Source: Planctomycetota bacterium (GTDB taxonomy: Bacteria > Planctomycetota > UBA1135 > GCA-002686595). From it: a stretch of DNA of 64,000 nucleotides. This document shows, in pieces, positions 1-11,012 of this stretch (the stretch's first letter is position 1; each line of letters begins with the position of its first letter). The notes under the pieces were generated by a model. The model was not told the DNA's origin and did no database searches. It saw only the letters and a program-made list of their open reading frames with translations. Where the stretch lies: positions 1 to 64,000 of the forward strand of contig JADLBP010000075.1 of NCBI GenBank assembly GCA_020847695.1, in the 5' to 3' direction. Made by a program: the position numbers and the translations under genes.

Positions 1-810
1 CGCATCCTGCAGGTCAACGAAGGTCTCGACTCGTTCCAATCGGTCTGGTCGACGAAGCCCGGATTGCTCGGCGAAGGCTACTACTACGACGCGTTCGCGC
101 TGCCGCCGGCGTGGAGCGCGACGTCGGAGACTTGGCGGCTTTGCGTGCTCGGATTGGGCGCCGGGACGGCGTTCCGAGTGATCGAGGCGACGCTACCGCA
201 GGACGTTCGTCTCGACGCGCTCGGCATCGAGATCGATCCCGTGGTCGTCGAGTTGGGCAAGCGCTGGTTCGACCTCGTCGAGGACGAGCACCACCGCGTG
301 CTCGCCGGCGTCGATGCACGTACCGCTCTGCGCGCGAATCCGGGGCCGTGGGACCAGCTCGTCCTCGACGCGTACGCCAACCAAGTCGAGATCCCGGCGC
401 ACCTCTCGACCGTAGAGTTCTTCCGCGAGACGCGCGAGTCGCTGGCGCCCGGCGGGTGGCTCTCGATCAACGTCGGTGCGTTCGGTTGCGACGACCCGAT
501 CGTCCGCGCGCTCGCCGAGTCCGTCGCGGTTGCGTACGAGGCGGACGTGCTCGCCGTGCGCATCCCCGCAGCGCGCAACGTCGTGCTGTTCGCCCGCCGT
601 GACGCCGCGTGGCTCGCGCCCACGGAGCCGGGTTGGCATGTCGCCGCACTCGACGAGCACGGCTTGCTGAGCAAGGCGACGCATCCCGCGAATTGGCGTC
701 GCTTCACTCGGCCCGAGCGAGCGCCGCTCGACGACGACCACAATCCGATCGATCGCCTGCAACTGCAGTCCTTGGAGCTCGGCCGTGCGCGGTTGGCGCC
801 GTTGCACTAG
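1..810 (+). CDS. Spermidine synthase-like methyltransferase-fold protein (5' end missing)
   Basis: The reading frame is open from the first base, so the N-terminus lies outside the window; 269 residues are visible. The first visible residues (RILQVNEGLDSFQSVW) match the beta-hairpin core that precedes the Rossmann domain in spermidine synthase-like proteins. A nucleotide-binding glycine motif, GLGAGT, sits near visible residue 51. The acidic strand end EIDP follows near residue 77, then a strand reading WDQLVLDAY and a typical 'LAPGGWLSIN' segment. In the family this fold transfers aminopropyl or methyl groups, but many bacterial members have no proven substrate, and the part needed to see a membrane-fused form is missing. 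The stop overlaps the start of the next gene by 26 bases. Confidence 0.75.
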   Translation, partial: RILQVNEGLDSFQSVWSTKPGLLGEGYYYDAFALPPAWSATSETWRLCVLGLGAGTAFRVIEATLPQDVRLDALGIEIDPVVVELGKRWFDLVEDEHHRVLAGVDARTALRANPGPWDQLVLDAYANQVEIPAHLSTVEFFRETRESLAPGGWLSINVGAFGCDDPIVRALAESVAVAYEADVLAVRIPAARNVVLFARRDAAWLAPTEPGWHVAALDEHGLLSKATHPANWRRFTRPERAPLDDDHNPIDRLQLQSLELGRARLAPLH

Positions 811-1342
811 CGCAGGCGTCCTGGCGACGCTCGCGGCGACACCCGCCGTCGCGCAGACGTTCGACGACGTCCGAGCGGCGGTGGAGGCCGGCGACTACGC
901 GGCGGGACGAACACTGGCCGAGCGGATCGCCGACCCGATCGAACGCGCCCGAGTGACGGTCTGGGTCGACTACGGAGCCCGCGACTACGTCGGAGCCGCG
1001 CTCGCGGCGCGAGCGGGACTCGCGCTCGCACCGCAGGACGCGTGGCTCGCGGAGCGCGCCGCGGCCGCCGCGCTCTCGTACCGCGATCCTGTCGCCGCCG
1101 CGAACGCGTTGGATGCGCTCGATCGCGGTCTGGCCGCGTTGCCCGAGTCCGAGCGCGACGCTTGGAAGTCGAGCGCCGACGCGTACCGCCGCACTGCGAA
1201 CGAACTCGCCGCGCGCGCGACCGCGGGAATCGATGCGAACTTGCGCGCGCGGGCCACCGTGCTCGCGCTGCTCGGCGCAGCGGTACTGGCGGTCGCATGG
1301 GGGCTGCGCCGCGTCGGTTCAGCGCATGTCGAGCAGGCCTGA
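785..1342 (+). CDS. Small exported or membrane-anchored TPR-like protein
   Basis: This 185-residue protein starts at a GTG inside the end of the upstream gene. Residues 1-24 look like a signal peptide ending in AVAQ. The middle is alanine-rich and helical with spacing suggestive of TPR-like helix pairs. A hydrophobic segment near residues 155-175 (ARATVLALLGAAVLAVAW) would anchor the C-terminus in the membrane. No catalytic motif is visible and the family is not recognised. The overlap with the spermidine-synthase-like gene suggests co-translation. It ends convergently with the first HEAT gene, overlapping it by 24 bases. Confidence 0.6.
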   Translation: MRGWRRCTSAGVLATLAATPAVAQTFDDVRAAVEAGDYAAGRTLAERIADPIERARVTVWVDYGARDYVGAALAARAGLALAPQDAWLAERAAAAALSYRDPVAAANALDALDRGLAALPESERDAWKSSADAYRRTANELAARATAGIDANLRARATVLALLGAAVLAVAWGLRRVGSAHVEQA

Positions 1343-3166
1343 GCCGTCGCGCGCCCAGCTCGCGAGCGTCGAGGCCATCAGCCCGAAGTGGAGGTCGACC
1401 GAGATCGAGCTCGTCCACGGTCGCGGCGAACGATCGGCGAGCTCGCCGAGCGCCCACGCCGCCGCGCGCCTGACTTCCGGCGCTTCCTCGGAGTCCGACA
1501 GCCACGTCACCAGCGGATCGATCGAACGCGCATCCCCGATCGAACCAAGCAGCATCGCAGCTTCGACCTTCGCCTGCGGGCCGTTCTCCACGCGCGGCGC
1601 GGATGCGATCTCGTCGAGCACCGTGCGCACACCGAGCAAGCGCAGCGCGGTCGCGATCGATCGGTAGAGCTCGGGCTCGCCCGATGCGCCCGCCAATGCG
1701 GCCGACAGGGGTTCTCGGGCGGTCGCGTCGCCGATCAACCCGAGCGCGAGCGCCGCGTGACCGCGGATCTGCGCGTCACCGCGTGAGACCCGCGTGCCCA
1801 GCGGTTCGACGGCGTCGGGATCGCGCAGCAGCCCGAGTGCGATGCACGCGGCTCCGATCTCGTCGCTCGAACGGCCGCTCGTGAGCCACGAACGCAACGG
1901 CTTGGCTGCGTCGATGCGCACGTGTCGGCCTTGCGGCACGAGCGCGCGTTCGAGCACGCCGAACGCGATCGCGGCCCAGGCGCGAGCCGAACCTCGACCG
2001 GCCGAGAGCTCTTTGAACAATGCAGCCTCGATCTCCGCCTGTCCATGTGCGGAGTCTTCGCCGCGCCCCGGGCGTCCAGCGACCCGCGCGAGCGAGATCG
2101 CCGCGAGTCCGCGCTCGAGGCGTTCGCCGCGCGCGAGTTCCCGGAGCAACGCGTCCCGGACCTCGCGGTCGAGCCCATCGCGATCGGCATCTCCGAGCAA
2201 TCCGAGCCCGATGATCGCGCTCTGCCGCACTTCCGACGGCGAGCGCGAGCCCGGCGCGAGAGGGACGAGCAACGCTTCGCGGATCGCGTCCAAGTTCTCG
2301 AGCGTCGCCGTCTGGGCGAGCCGCGCGAGCGGAACCACGGCCTGCGCGCGCAACCGCGGGTGACGGCTGGGGTCCTGCACGAAGTCGAGTAGGAACGACA
2401 GTTCGGTGCCTCGACACAGGTGCCCGAATTCGCTGGAGCCCTCCGGCGGCGTATCGGCGCAGTTTTCGAGCGGTACGAGCCCGAGCGCGACCAACAACGC
2501 GAGTTGGAGGTCGTACGGCGCGTTCGAATCCGCCGCCAGCGCATCGATCAAGGTCCTCGCGATGCGCTTGCGAGTGGTCAGCTCGCCATTCGCTTCGCCG
2601 ATCAGGCCGAGCGCGTACGCCGCGAACGCACGCGTGCGGAAATCGACGACCGTCGAACCGACGGCGGCGCGACCTACCGGAGTGTCGAGCACGAGGTCGT
2701 TCAGCAACGCGATCGACGCCGCGTCCTTGCGCACGCCGAGCGCGACCACCGCGGCCTCACCGACCGCGCGGATCTTCGGCTGCGAGAGGAAGAACGACGC
2801 CGCGTCCGAGAGCGACAGTCCGTCGCCGCGCCCCCAGCTCGCTTCGGTACGGGCGAGGGCGATCAGCTCCGCGCGCACGAGCTCCGCATCCCCGGCGGAC
2901 TGGAGCGCGCGCTGCAACGCCGGCCGCAACTTCGCGTCGATCACCGTCGAGGAACGCGAGGCCGAAGGTCCCGCGCCCTCGGTCGTCGGATCGCGCGCGA
3001 CCAAGATGCCCTTGAGCTCGAGGTAGGCATCTCGGTGAAACCGCCACCAGGTCTGCCAGCCCGGAACGTCGTCTTCGGCGGCCGTCATCGGCGCGCCGAA
3101 GTCGGGGGTCTCGGTTTCGCCCGGCAAGCGAGGGGTCGACGGCTTTGCGGGCGTTGGGGTCGGCAC
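1319..3166 (-). CDS. HEAT-repeat protein, paralog 1 of a tandem triad (body separated from its signal peptide by TGA)
   Basis: From the GTG at 3166 this reads 615 residues: a Pro/Thr linker, the triad signature WQTWWRFHRDAYLEL near residues 37-51, then roughly ten helical HEAT-like repeats with the recurring ALGLIG/ALGLLG pattern, and a C-terminal tail ending SGLLDMR. The other two members end in GILDIL and GVLDIL. HEAT solenoids usually bind proteins, and no enzyme motif is present. The same frame continues upstream through a Gly/Ser/Pro linker to a TGA at 3284-3286, beyond which lies a good signal peptide starting at 3364. The gene is therefore either a broken secreted protein, a TGA sequence error, or truly starts at 3166 as a cytoplasmic protein. 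I favour a secreted original form. Confidence 0.7.
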   Translation of the reverse strand: MPTPTPAKPSTPRLPGETETPDFGAPMTAAEDDVPGWQTWWRFHRDAYLELKGILVARDPTTEGAGPSASRSSTVIDAKLRPALQRALQSAGDAELVRAELIALARTEASWGRGDGLSLSDAASFFLSQPKIRAVGEAAVVALGVRKDAASIALLNDLVLDTPVGRAAVGSTVVDFRTRAFAAYALGLIGEANGELTTRKRIARTLIDALAADSNAPYDLQLALLVALGLVPLENCADTPPEGSSEFGHLCRGTELSFLLDFVQDPSRHPRLRAQAVVPLARLAQTATLENLDAIREALLVPLAPGSRSPSEVRQSAIIGLGLLGDADRDGLDREVRDALLRELARGERLERGLAAISLARVAGRPGRGEDSAHGQAEIEAALFKELSAGRGSARAWAAIAFGVLERALVPQGRHVRIDAAKPLRSWLTSGRSSDEIGAACIALGLLRDPDAVEPLGTRVSRGDAQIRGHAALALGLIGDATAREPLSAALAGASGEPELYRSIATALRLLGVRTVLDEIASAPRVENGPQAKVEAAMLLGSIGDARSIDPLVTWLSDSEEAPEVRRAAAWALGELADRSPRPWTSSISVDLHFGLMASTLASWARDGSGLLDMR

Positions 3167-3283
3167 GCCCGTCGGGGCCGGAACTCCCGCGGAACCCGGT
3201 GTCGTCGGAGACCCGGTCGAACCGCCGCCGTTGCTCCCTCCACGCGGACCTGCCGAGGACCCGCCTCGGCACCCACCCGGGCC

Positions 3284-3364
3284 TCAGCCGGGTTGCGGCA
3301 GCAACGCGGGACGGAATGCGACGAGCGCAGTCAGCGCGAGGGAACCGAGCGCGAGCAGCTTCAT
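3284..3364 (-). other. Detached signal peptide and in-frame TGA upstream of HEAT paralog 1
   Basis: An ATG at 3364 opens a 26-codon frame, MKLLALGSLALTALVAF and so on, a textbook signal peptide. It ends at TGA (3284-3286) in exactly the frame of the HEAT gene downstream. Between the TGA and 3166 the frame stays open and encodes a Gly/Ser/Pro linker like that of paralog 2. A single base change (for example TGG to TGA) would explain the interruption. A possible -10 element, TAGCAT, lies on the same strand at 3442-3447. Confidence 0.65.
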
Positions 3365-3520
3365 GGGGATCTCCTGCAAGAGGACGCCAAGCACCTCGAA
3401 TCCGGCGTGGTTCGGACCGAGTGCACGCGCCCGTCCGCTCGATGCTAGCTCCGCGCGCCGGCACCGCCAGCGGGGCGAACTGCGAATCCAACGCAGCGGC
3501 CAAAGCCGCTCGAAGCACCA

Positions 3521-3552
3521 GGCGCCTCGACCCGCGGAGGGATCGAGGCGCC
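3521..3552 (-). terminator. Stem-loop downstream of HEAT paralog 2
   Basis: GGCGCCTCGA and its exact reverse complement form a 10-bp perfect stem with a 12-base loop, about 40 bases beyond the stop codon of the HEAT gene ending at 3592. There is no clear U-tract. Confidence 0.55.
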
Positions 3553-3591
3553 CGGAAGGATCGAAGCGCGAGCTGTGGCGAAGCTCGACGA

Positions 3592-5715
3592 TCAGAGGAT
3601 GTCGAGGATGCCCGTGCCGGCGTCAGGCGACGTCAAGCTGGGCGTGTTCGCGCGGTAGTTGATGTCGACCGAGATCTTGGAGTTCCAAGGCAGCGGCTCC
3701 TTGTCCGCGACGATGCCGAGCGCTGCCGCGGCGAAGCCGCGAGCACCGTCGGTCTTCTCCTTGTCTTCGATGAACTTCAACAACGGCTCGACCGAGCGAG
3801 TGTCGCCGATGAAGCCGAGCGCGGAGGCGATCGCAGCCTGCGAGGACTGCGCGCCAGCGCGACCGAGCATGTCGATCAGCTCGGGCACGATCGTCTTGTC
3901 GCCGAGCAAGCCGAGACCGATTGCGGCGGACCGCAGCAGCTCGGGCTTGTACGTCGACTTGCGGATGACGTCCTGGATCGGCTTGATCGCATCCGAAGAG
4001 TTCATCAGGCCAAGACCCACGGCGCAGTACCCCTGCGCGTCGGCGTCCGACACCTTGTTGAACTTCTCCGTCAGCACCAGCTTGGAATCCAGGTCCTTCA
4101 TCAGACCGAGAGAGATCGCGTAGGCGCCGATCTCGACCGGGGAGCGAGCGTCGGCCAACGCATTCGACACGGCCTTCGCCATGTCGGGCGAGCACGCGGA
4201 CTTCATCTTGTTGTCCTCGAGACCGCGTTCCATGACGCCGATCGCGAGACCCGCCCAGCTCTTCTCCGCGGACTTGCCCTTGTTCAGCAACTCGGTGAGC
4301 GTCTTGCGGACGTCCTTGATGCCGGCGACCGGGTCGCCTTCGCCGGTTCCGGGCCGGCCGCCGATCTGACCGGCGGCGATCATCGAGAAGTACTGGGTCT
4401 GCTGGTCCTTGATGACCTCGCCCGCACCGAGCACCGCCTTGCGGATCTCGATGTCCCAAGCGTCGTTGTCACAGTCGCCGATCTGGCCGAGGGCGAGCAT
4501 GCAGGATTGCTTCTCCTCGTCCTTCGCCTTCGTGCCCTTGGCGACTTCGCTCGTCAGCAGCTTGACGACTTCGCCGCGGAGCTTCGACGTGCCGGGCACC
4601 GCCGGCTCGGCGGTCAAGAGCCGCGCCATCGCCGTCGGGGCGTGCGCTCGGTTCAGATACTCCTGGTTCTCGTCCTTGTAGTACTCGAGCAGGAAGCGCA
4701 GCTGGTCGTTGCGCGTCTTGATCTGAGTCTGACGACCGGCAGACAGCGCGTCGTCGTTCGCGTCGAACTCGAGCGGCACCAGGCCGATCGAGGTCAGGCA
4801 TGCGACCGGGATGTCGCGCGTGCCCATGCGCTTCGACTTGTCGAGCATGCCGACGAGCGCGCCGTTGATCTGTTGCTTGCGCGCAATGTCGGTCGAGCGG
4901 TAGCCGATCAGGCCGAGCCCGTAGCCCGCGAAGGCGCGCGTGCGCATCGGGACCTCGTTCTCGAACTGGACGTCCTTGTACTTGCCGCGGATGTCCGCGG
5001 CCTTGTCTTCGAGCAGCGCGATCAAGAGATCGACGATCTCCGGGCTGTCGTTCGCGAGGATGCCGAGCGCGACCGCGGCGGTCTCGCCGATCTCCGCCTC
5101 ACCCTTTGCGGCGAGGAACGGACGGATCTTCTCGAACATCTCGGACTTGCCGCTCTCGTTCTTCGCATCGCCGATCTTGGCGAGTGCGACGAGCGCACCG
5201 GTGATGATGTGGTTCGAGCGCTCGGTCTCCAGAGCCCGGATCATCGCGGGCACGACCTGGGTGCGGATGGTGGTCTCGCTCGGACGGAGCACTTGCTTCG
5301 AGCCACCGGACTTGCCGGTGCCCTTGAAGAACTCATCGCTGCCGGTCGTCACCGTGCCGGTGTTGATGTGCTCCTTCAGGTTCAGATAGGGCTCCTTGTT
5401 GAAGCCCCACCAGTAGTGCCACGTCGTCAGGTCCGGACCCGACGCCGCCGGGCCGGTCGTCGGTCGCGAGCCCGGTTGACCGGTGCCAGGCTGTCCGGGC
5501 GTCGACGGTCCGGGGGTGCCGGGTCCGGTCGGTCCCGGAGTCGACGGGCCTCCGGGTCCGGGGGTCGCGGGGCCACCGCCGCCGCCGCCACCACCGGGGC
5601 CGGGAGGCACCGTGTCGCCAGGGCCGCGGTACGTGCCACCGTGCCCGTACGAGAAGTCTTGCAGCGTGAGGCTAGCCAGTGCGATCAGCGCGCCGGCGGT
5701 CAGGATTTTCTTCAT
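3592..5715 (-). CDS. Secreted HEAT-repeat protein, paralog 2
   Basis: The start at 5715 is chosen because MKKILTAGALIALASL begins a clean signal peptide; upstream codons in frame encode arginine-rich junk. The 707-residue product has a Gly run and a collagen-like Pro-Gly-Thr linker (about residues 36-92), the signature WHYWWGFNKEPYLNL (about 99-113), a TGSDEFFKGT segment shared with paralog 3, then a long HEAT-type solenoid with repeated LGLMKDL/ALGFIGD units. The C-terminus is GTGILDIL. It is probably exported, with a flexible linker before a protein-binding solenoid; no partner can be named. It is the longest-linker member of three tandem genes in the same orientation, separated from its neighbours by more than 200 bases, so each may have its own promoter. 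Confidence 0.85.
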   Translation of the reverse strand: MKKILTAGALIALASLTLQDFSYGHGGTYRGPGDTVPPGPGGGGGGGGPATPGPGGPSTPGPTGPGTPGPSTPGQPGTGQPGSRPTTGPAASGPDLTTWHYWWGFNKEPYLNLKEHINTGTVTTGSDEFFKGTGKSGGSKQVLRPSETTIRTQVVPAMIRALETERSNHIITGALVALAKIGDAKNESGKSEMFEKIRPFLAAKGEAEIGETAAVALGILANDSPEIVDLLIALLEDKAADIRGKYKDVQFENEVPMRTRAFAGYGLGLIGYRSTDIARKQQINGALVGMLDKSKRMGTRDIPVACLTSIGLVPLEFDANDDALSAGRQTQIKTRNDQLRFLLEYYKDENQEYLNRAHAPTAMARLLTAEPAVPGTSKLRGEVVKLLTSEVAKGTKAKDEEKQSCMLALGQIGDCDNDAWDIEIRKAVLGAGEVIKDQQTQYFSMIAAGQIGGRPGTGEGDPVAGIKDVRKTLTELLNKGKSAEKSWAGLAIGVMERGLEDNKMKSACSPDMAKAVSNALADARSPVEIGAYAISLGLMKDLDSKLVLTEKFNKVSDADAQGYCAVGLGLMNSSDAIKPIQDVIRKSTYKPELLRSAAIGLGLLGDKTIVPELIDMLGRAGAQSSQAAIASALGFIGDTRSVEPLLKFIEDKEKTDGARGFAAAALGIVADKEPLPWNSKISVDINYRANTPSLTSPDAGTGILDIL

Positions 5716-5960
5716 GGGAGCAAGTGTGGGGTTAGACCGAGCAGGCCCAAAGGATCGTCTTCGGCGTCGCCGTGCGCAAGGGCCATGCCAGTGGGGGCGC
5801 GGATTGCGCCCGGAGCTCGAACGCCGCGCGCAACGTCGTGGCGGGGCGAAAACCGGACTCGCAGCGCGCGAGAGCAATCCGGCGCGTGGAGACTCGCGTT
5901 CCGCCTGCGTAGCAAGCCCTGCCGCCGAAGGAGCGGGCGCGCGCGACGATCACGCGACGA

Positions 5961-8141
5961 TCAGAGGATATCCAGGACGCCGCTCGACGTTTCTGGAGTC
6001 AGCAAGGTCGCGGTCGCTGCGGTGTAGTTGAAGTCGCTCGCAAGCGTCGCACGCCACGGAAGGAGCGCGCGATCACCGACCAATCCGAGCGCGACCAGAG
6101 CGAACGCGCGAGCGCCCTCGGTCACGTCCGCGCGCGCCGACAGCGCGATCAAGGGCTCGACCGACCGCGAGTCGCCGATCAGACCGAGCGCCGACGCGAC
6201 GGCTCCTTGGGACGCTTGTGTGGAGGAGCGCGCGAGCATCTCCACCAACGCCGGCACGAGCTTCACGTCACCGAGCAGTCCCAGGCCCGTTGCGGCCGAG
6301 TTCAGGAGGTTTGGCTGGTAACGAGCGCGAGCCAGGATCTCTCGGATCGGGCCGATCGCGGAGCGATCACCGAGCAAGCCGAGCGCGAGAGCGAGGTCGC
6401 CCTGGTTCTCCGGATTGCGTTCCTCGGCGAGTGCGGACTGCAGTGGCTCGCGGGCCGCGGGATCGCCGACCAGCCCGAGCGCGACCGAAAGGGCGCCTCG
6501 CTCCTCGGCGCTGCGCGCAGTCTTGCGTGCTTGCAGGAGCGCTGCGAGCGTGCGGGGGGGCGTTCTCGCGCCGGCGCGCTGGAGCCTGCGCTCGAGCACC
6601 CCCAACGAGAGCGCGGCCCAGCTCACCGCCCCGGACTTGCCGTCGTTGAGCTCGGCGATCAAGCGCGAACGGACTTCGTCGGTGGCAGCGGCCGAAACCG
6701 CGGGGTCCTCGAGCGAGGAGCCGGCGCGGGCCAGCGCGATCAGCGCGAACCGACGCACGAAGAGATCGCGGGAGTCGAGCGCCCCGAGCAGCGCCGCGCG
6801 CATCTCGAGGTCCACGGGCTCGGAGGTCGCGCGGGCGATCCGTCCGAGAGCCTGCACCGCGCTGCGCTGGAGCAACGCACCGCCGCGCGCGGGGGAGGAG
6901 AGCTCGACCATCAGTCGTTTCGCGACACGTTCGCGCCACGCGGGCTCCGGCGGACCGCGCTCGATCAAGCGTGCGAGAGCGAGCGGCACGTGAGCTCGAA
7001 CGACGTCCTCGATGCGCTCGTCCAGGTACACCTCGAGCAGCAGCGCGAACTGTTCGTCCACCGCCCGCGGAGCCTTCGAGTCGTCCGACCGCCGGCGCTC
7101 TGTGGCGCGCTCGAGCGGCACCAGACCGAGCGCGGTGATCGCAGCGGCACCGAGCTCGCGCGAGCCGTCCGCGCGAGCCTGCGCGAGCTCCGCGTGCAGG
7201 CTTCGGACGATCCACCGCCGTACGAAGACGTCGCGACTGCGTTCGCCGAGCAGTCCGAGACCGTACGTCGCGAACGCCCGACTGCGCTCCGAGATCGGAC
7301 TCGCGAACGACACTGCGTGCAACTTCCGCAGCCCTTCGCGGTCGTCTGCGACGAATCTCGTCAGCAGGTCGACGTTGCGCGGCGAGTTCGCGCCGAGGAT
7401 CCCGAGCGCGAGCGCCGCGGTCTCAGCGACCTCCTGCTGAGGGTGCAAGAGCAGTGGGGCGATCGCGGCCGCGTGCGGCGTCGTGCCGTCGGCAGCGGGA
7501 CGCTCGCCGATGCGGGCGAGCGCGATCATCGCCGAGGTCAGGGTATCGATCGACGCGTCACGCCGAAGTGCCGCGAGCAATGCGGGGACGATGCGCTCGT
7601 CGACGTCGGTCGGTCCGCTGCTTCGGCGGTCGACCGAATCCATGCTGGAGCCGCGGAAGAACTCCTCGCTGCCGGTCGCGAGGTCCATGCGATCGAGGTG
7701 CGATTGGAGCTCGAGGAACTCGTCCTGGTTGAAGCGCCACCACACTCTCCAACTCGACATGTCGGACGCCCAAGGGTCCGTCGTCGGCATGCCACCGGGG
7801 AACGACGGACTGGTCGGCGTGTTTGGAGTCGTGGGGGTCGCCGGGCCCGGCGTGGAGGGACCGACGCCGCGCGGGGTGCTCGGCCCCGGGCGCGCTGGGG
7901 GGGAAGACGGCGAGGGAGTCCTGGGCGTCGTGTCGGACGGAGGCGGCACCGGCTTGACCGGCGGAAACCACCCGCCGTGCCACCACAGCGGAGCCAGCAG
8001 ACCGAACGCGGTGCAATGCACCGCACTCGAGGTCGCCAGCCGCCGCGCGGCCGCTGCCGACCGCCGGGGGAGAAGGGACGCGTCCGCCAGCAAACCGAGA
8101 GCGAACGACCGACAGACCGCCATTGCGCGAGCGTAGTGCAT
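5961..8141 (-). CDS. HEAT-repeat protein, paralog 3 with membrane-type N-terminus
   Basis: This 726-residue protein (or 720 from the second ATG at 8123) carries an arginine-rich start, a hydrophobic stretch with Trp residues near 42-58, a Ser/Thr/Pro linker (about 60-120), the triad signature WRVWWRFNQDEFLEL (about 131-145) with TGSEEFFRG after it, and a HEAT-like solenoid with repeated ALGLLGD motifs. It ends SSGVLDIL. The shared N-terminal signature and C-terminal tail show that the three neighbouring genes are one duplicated family. The hydrophobic segment suggests membrane anchoring rather than a cleaved signal. The start is uncertain and no strong ribosome site is seen. Confidence 0.8.
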   Translation of the reverse strand: MHYARAMAVCRSFALGLLADASLLPRRSAAAARRLATSSAVHCTAFGLLAPLWWHGGWFPPVKPVPPPSDTTPRTPSPSSPPARPGPSTPRGVGPSTPGPATPTTPNTPTSPSFPGGMPTTDPWASDMSSWRVWWRFNQDEFLELQSHLDRMDLATGSEEFFRGSSMDSVDRRSSGPTDVDERIVPALLAALRRDASIDTLTSAMIALARIGERPAADGTTPHAAAIAPLLLHPQQEVAETAALALGILGANSPRNVDLLTRFVADDREGLRKLHAVSFASPISERSRAFATYGLGLLGERSRDVFVRRWIVRSLHAELAQARADGSRELGAAAITALGLVPLERATERRRSDDSKAPRAVDEQFALLLEVYLDERIEDVVRAHVPLALARLIERGPPEPAWRERVAKRLMVELSSPARGGALLQRSAVQALGRIARATSEPVDLEMRAALLGALDSRDLFVRRFALIALARAGSSLEDPAVSAAATDEVRSRLIAELNDGKSGAVSWAALSLGVLERRLQRAGARTPPRTLAALLQARKTARSAEERGALSVALGLVGDPAAREPLQSALAEERNPENQGDLALALGLLGDRSAIGPIREILARARYQPNLLNSAATGLGLLGDVKLVPALVEMLARSSTQASQGAVASALGLIGDSRSVEPLIALSARADVTEGARAFALVALGLVGDRALLPWRATLASDFNYTAATATLLTPETSSGVLDIL

Positions 8142-8244
8142 GCGTCGGACTCTGGAGCCGCCTGCCAGCGACTCCGACTCATCCTAACCACCGGGCTAAC
8201 GGCGACTACAGCGGGCTCGCCGCCGGCTGACGATTTCGAGCGCG

Positions 8245-9062
8245 TCAGTCGCTCGAAGCGAGCGCCCGGAGATACTCGCGGTTGAGCCGCGCGATGTTCG
8301 AGACCGAGATGCCCTTCGGGCACGCCGCTTCGCACTCGGACTCGTTCGTGCAGTTGCCGAAGCCTTCCTTGTCCATCTGCTCGACCATCGCGAGCACCCG
8401 GCTGTTGCGCTCCGCCTGTCCCTGCGGGAGCAGCGCGAGGTGCGACACCTTGGCGGAGACGAAGAGCATCGCCGACGCGTTCTTGCACGACGCGACACAC
8501 GCGCCACAGCCGATGCACGCCGCTGCGTCCATCGCCGCATCCGCGGCGACCTGGGGGATCGGCAGTGCGTTGGCGTCCGGCGCGGAGCCGGCGCGTGCGG
8601 TGATGAAACCGCCCGCCGCGATGATTCGGTCGAAGGCGCTGCGATCGACGACGAGGTCCTTCACGACCGGAAACGCGTTCGCGCGGAACGGTTCGATGTA
8701 GATCGTCTGCCCGTCCTCGAAGCGACGCATGTGGATCTGGCATGTCGTCGTCTCGCGCTCGAAGCCATGCGGTTGACCGTTGATCGTCAACGAGCACGCG
8801 CCGCAGATGCCCTCACGACAGTCGTGGTCGAACGCGATCGCTTCCTCGCCGCCGGCGATCAAGCGCTCGTTCAACACGTCGAGCATCTCCAGGAACGACA
8901 TGTCCGGGGAGACGTCGTCGAGCTTGTAGGTGGCGAACTTGCCCTCGGCGTTCGGATCCCGTTGGCGCCACACGTGCAGCGTCAAGCGCAGCGACTTCTT
9001 CTCCGCGTGCGCACCGTGCGTGGACGCAGCGCCGTGCGCCGCGTGCGTGTCGTGACTGGAAC

Positions 9063-9066
<4 letters not shown>
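8245..9066 (-). CDS. sdhB: Succinate dehydrogenase / fumarate reductase iron-sulfur subunit
   Basis: 273 residues. A His-rich N-terminus of about 22 residues precedes the ferredoxin domain. The [2Fe-2S] ligands are C83, C88, C91 and C109 ([10 protein letters not shown] motif). [11 protein letters not shown] supplies C184, C187, C190 and C194. A later set, C239, C245 and C249 ([13 protein letters not shown]), completes the [3Fe-4S]/[4Fe-4S] centres. It passes electrons from the flavoprotein to quinone in complex II. Its ATG overlaps the sdhA stop as ATGA, so translation is probably coupled. The order C-A-B and the single large cytochrome subunit fit the Bacillus/Bacteroides-type enzyme. Confidence 0.97.

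Positions 9067-11008
<1,942 letters not shown>

Positions 11009-11012
<4 letters not shown>

Noticed and set aside
3284-3286. Selenocysteine at the TGA in HEAT paralog 1
   Set aside because: No SECIS-like hairpin is apparent after the TGA, the paralogs have no Cys there, and the position is in a linker.
3145-6027. A long plus-strand open frame opposite the HEAT genes
   Set aside because: Composition is Arg/Ala/Glu-rich antisense; the minus strand has signal peptides and repeat motifs.
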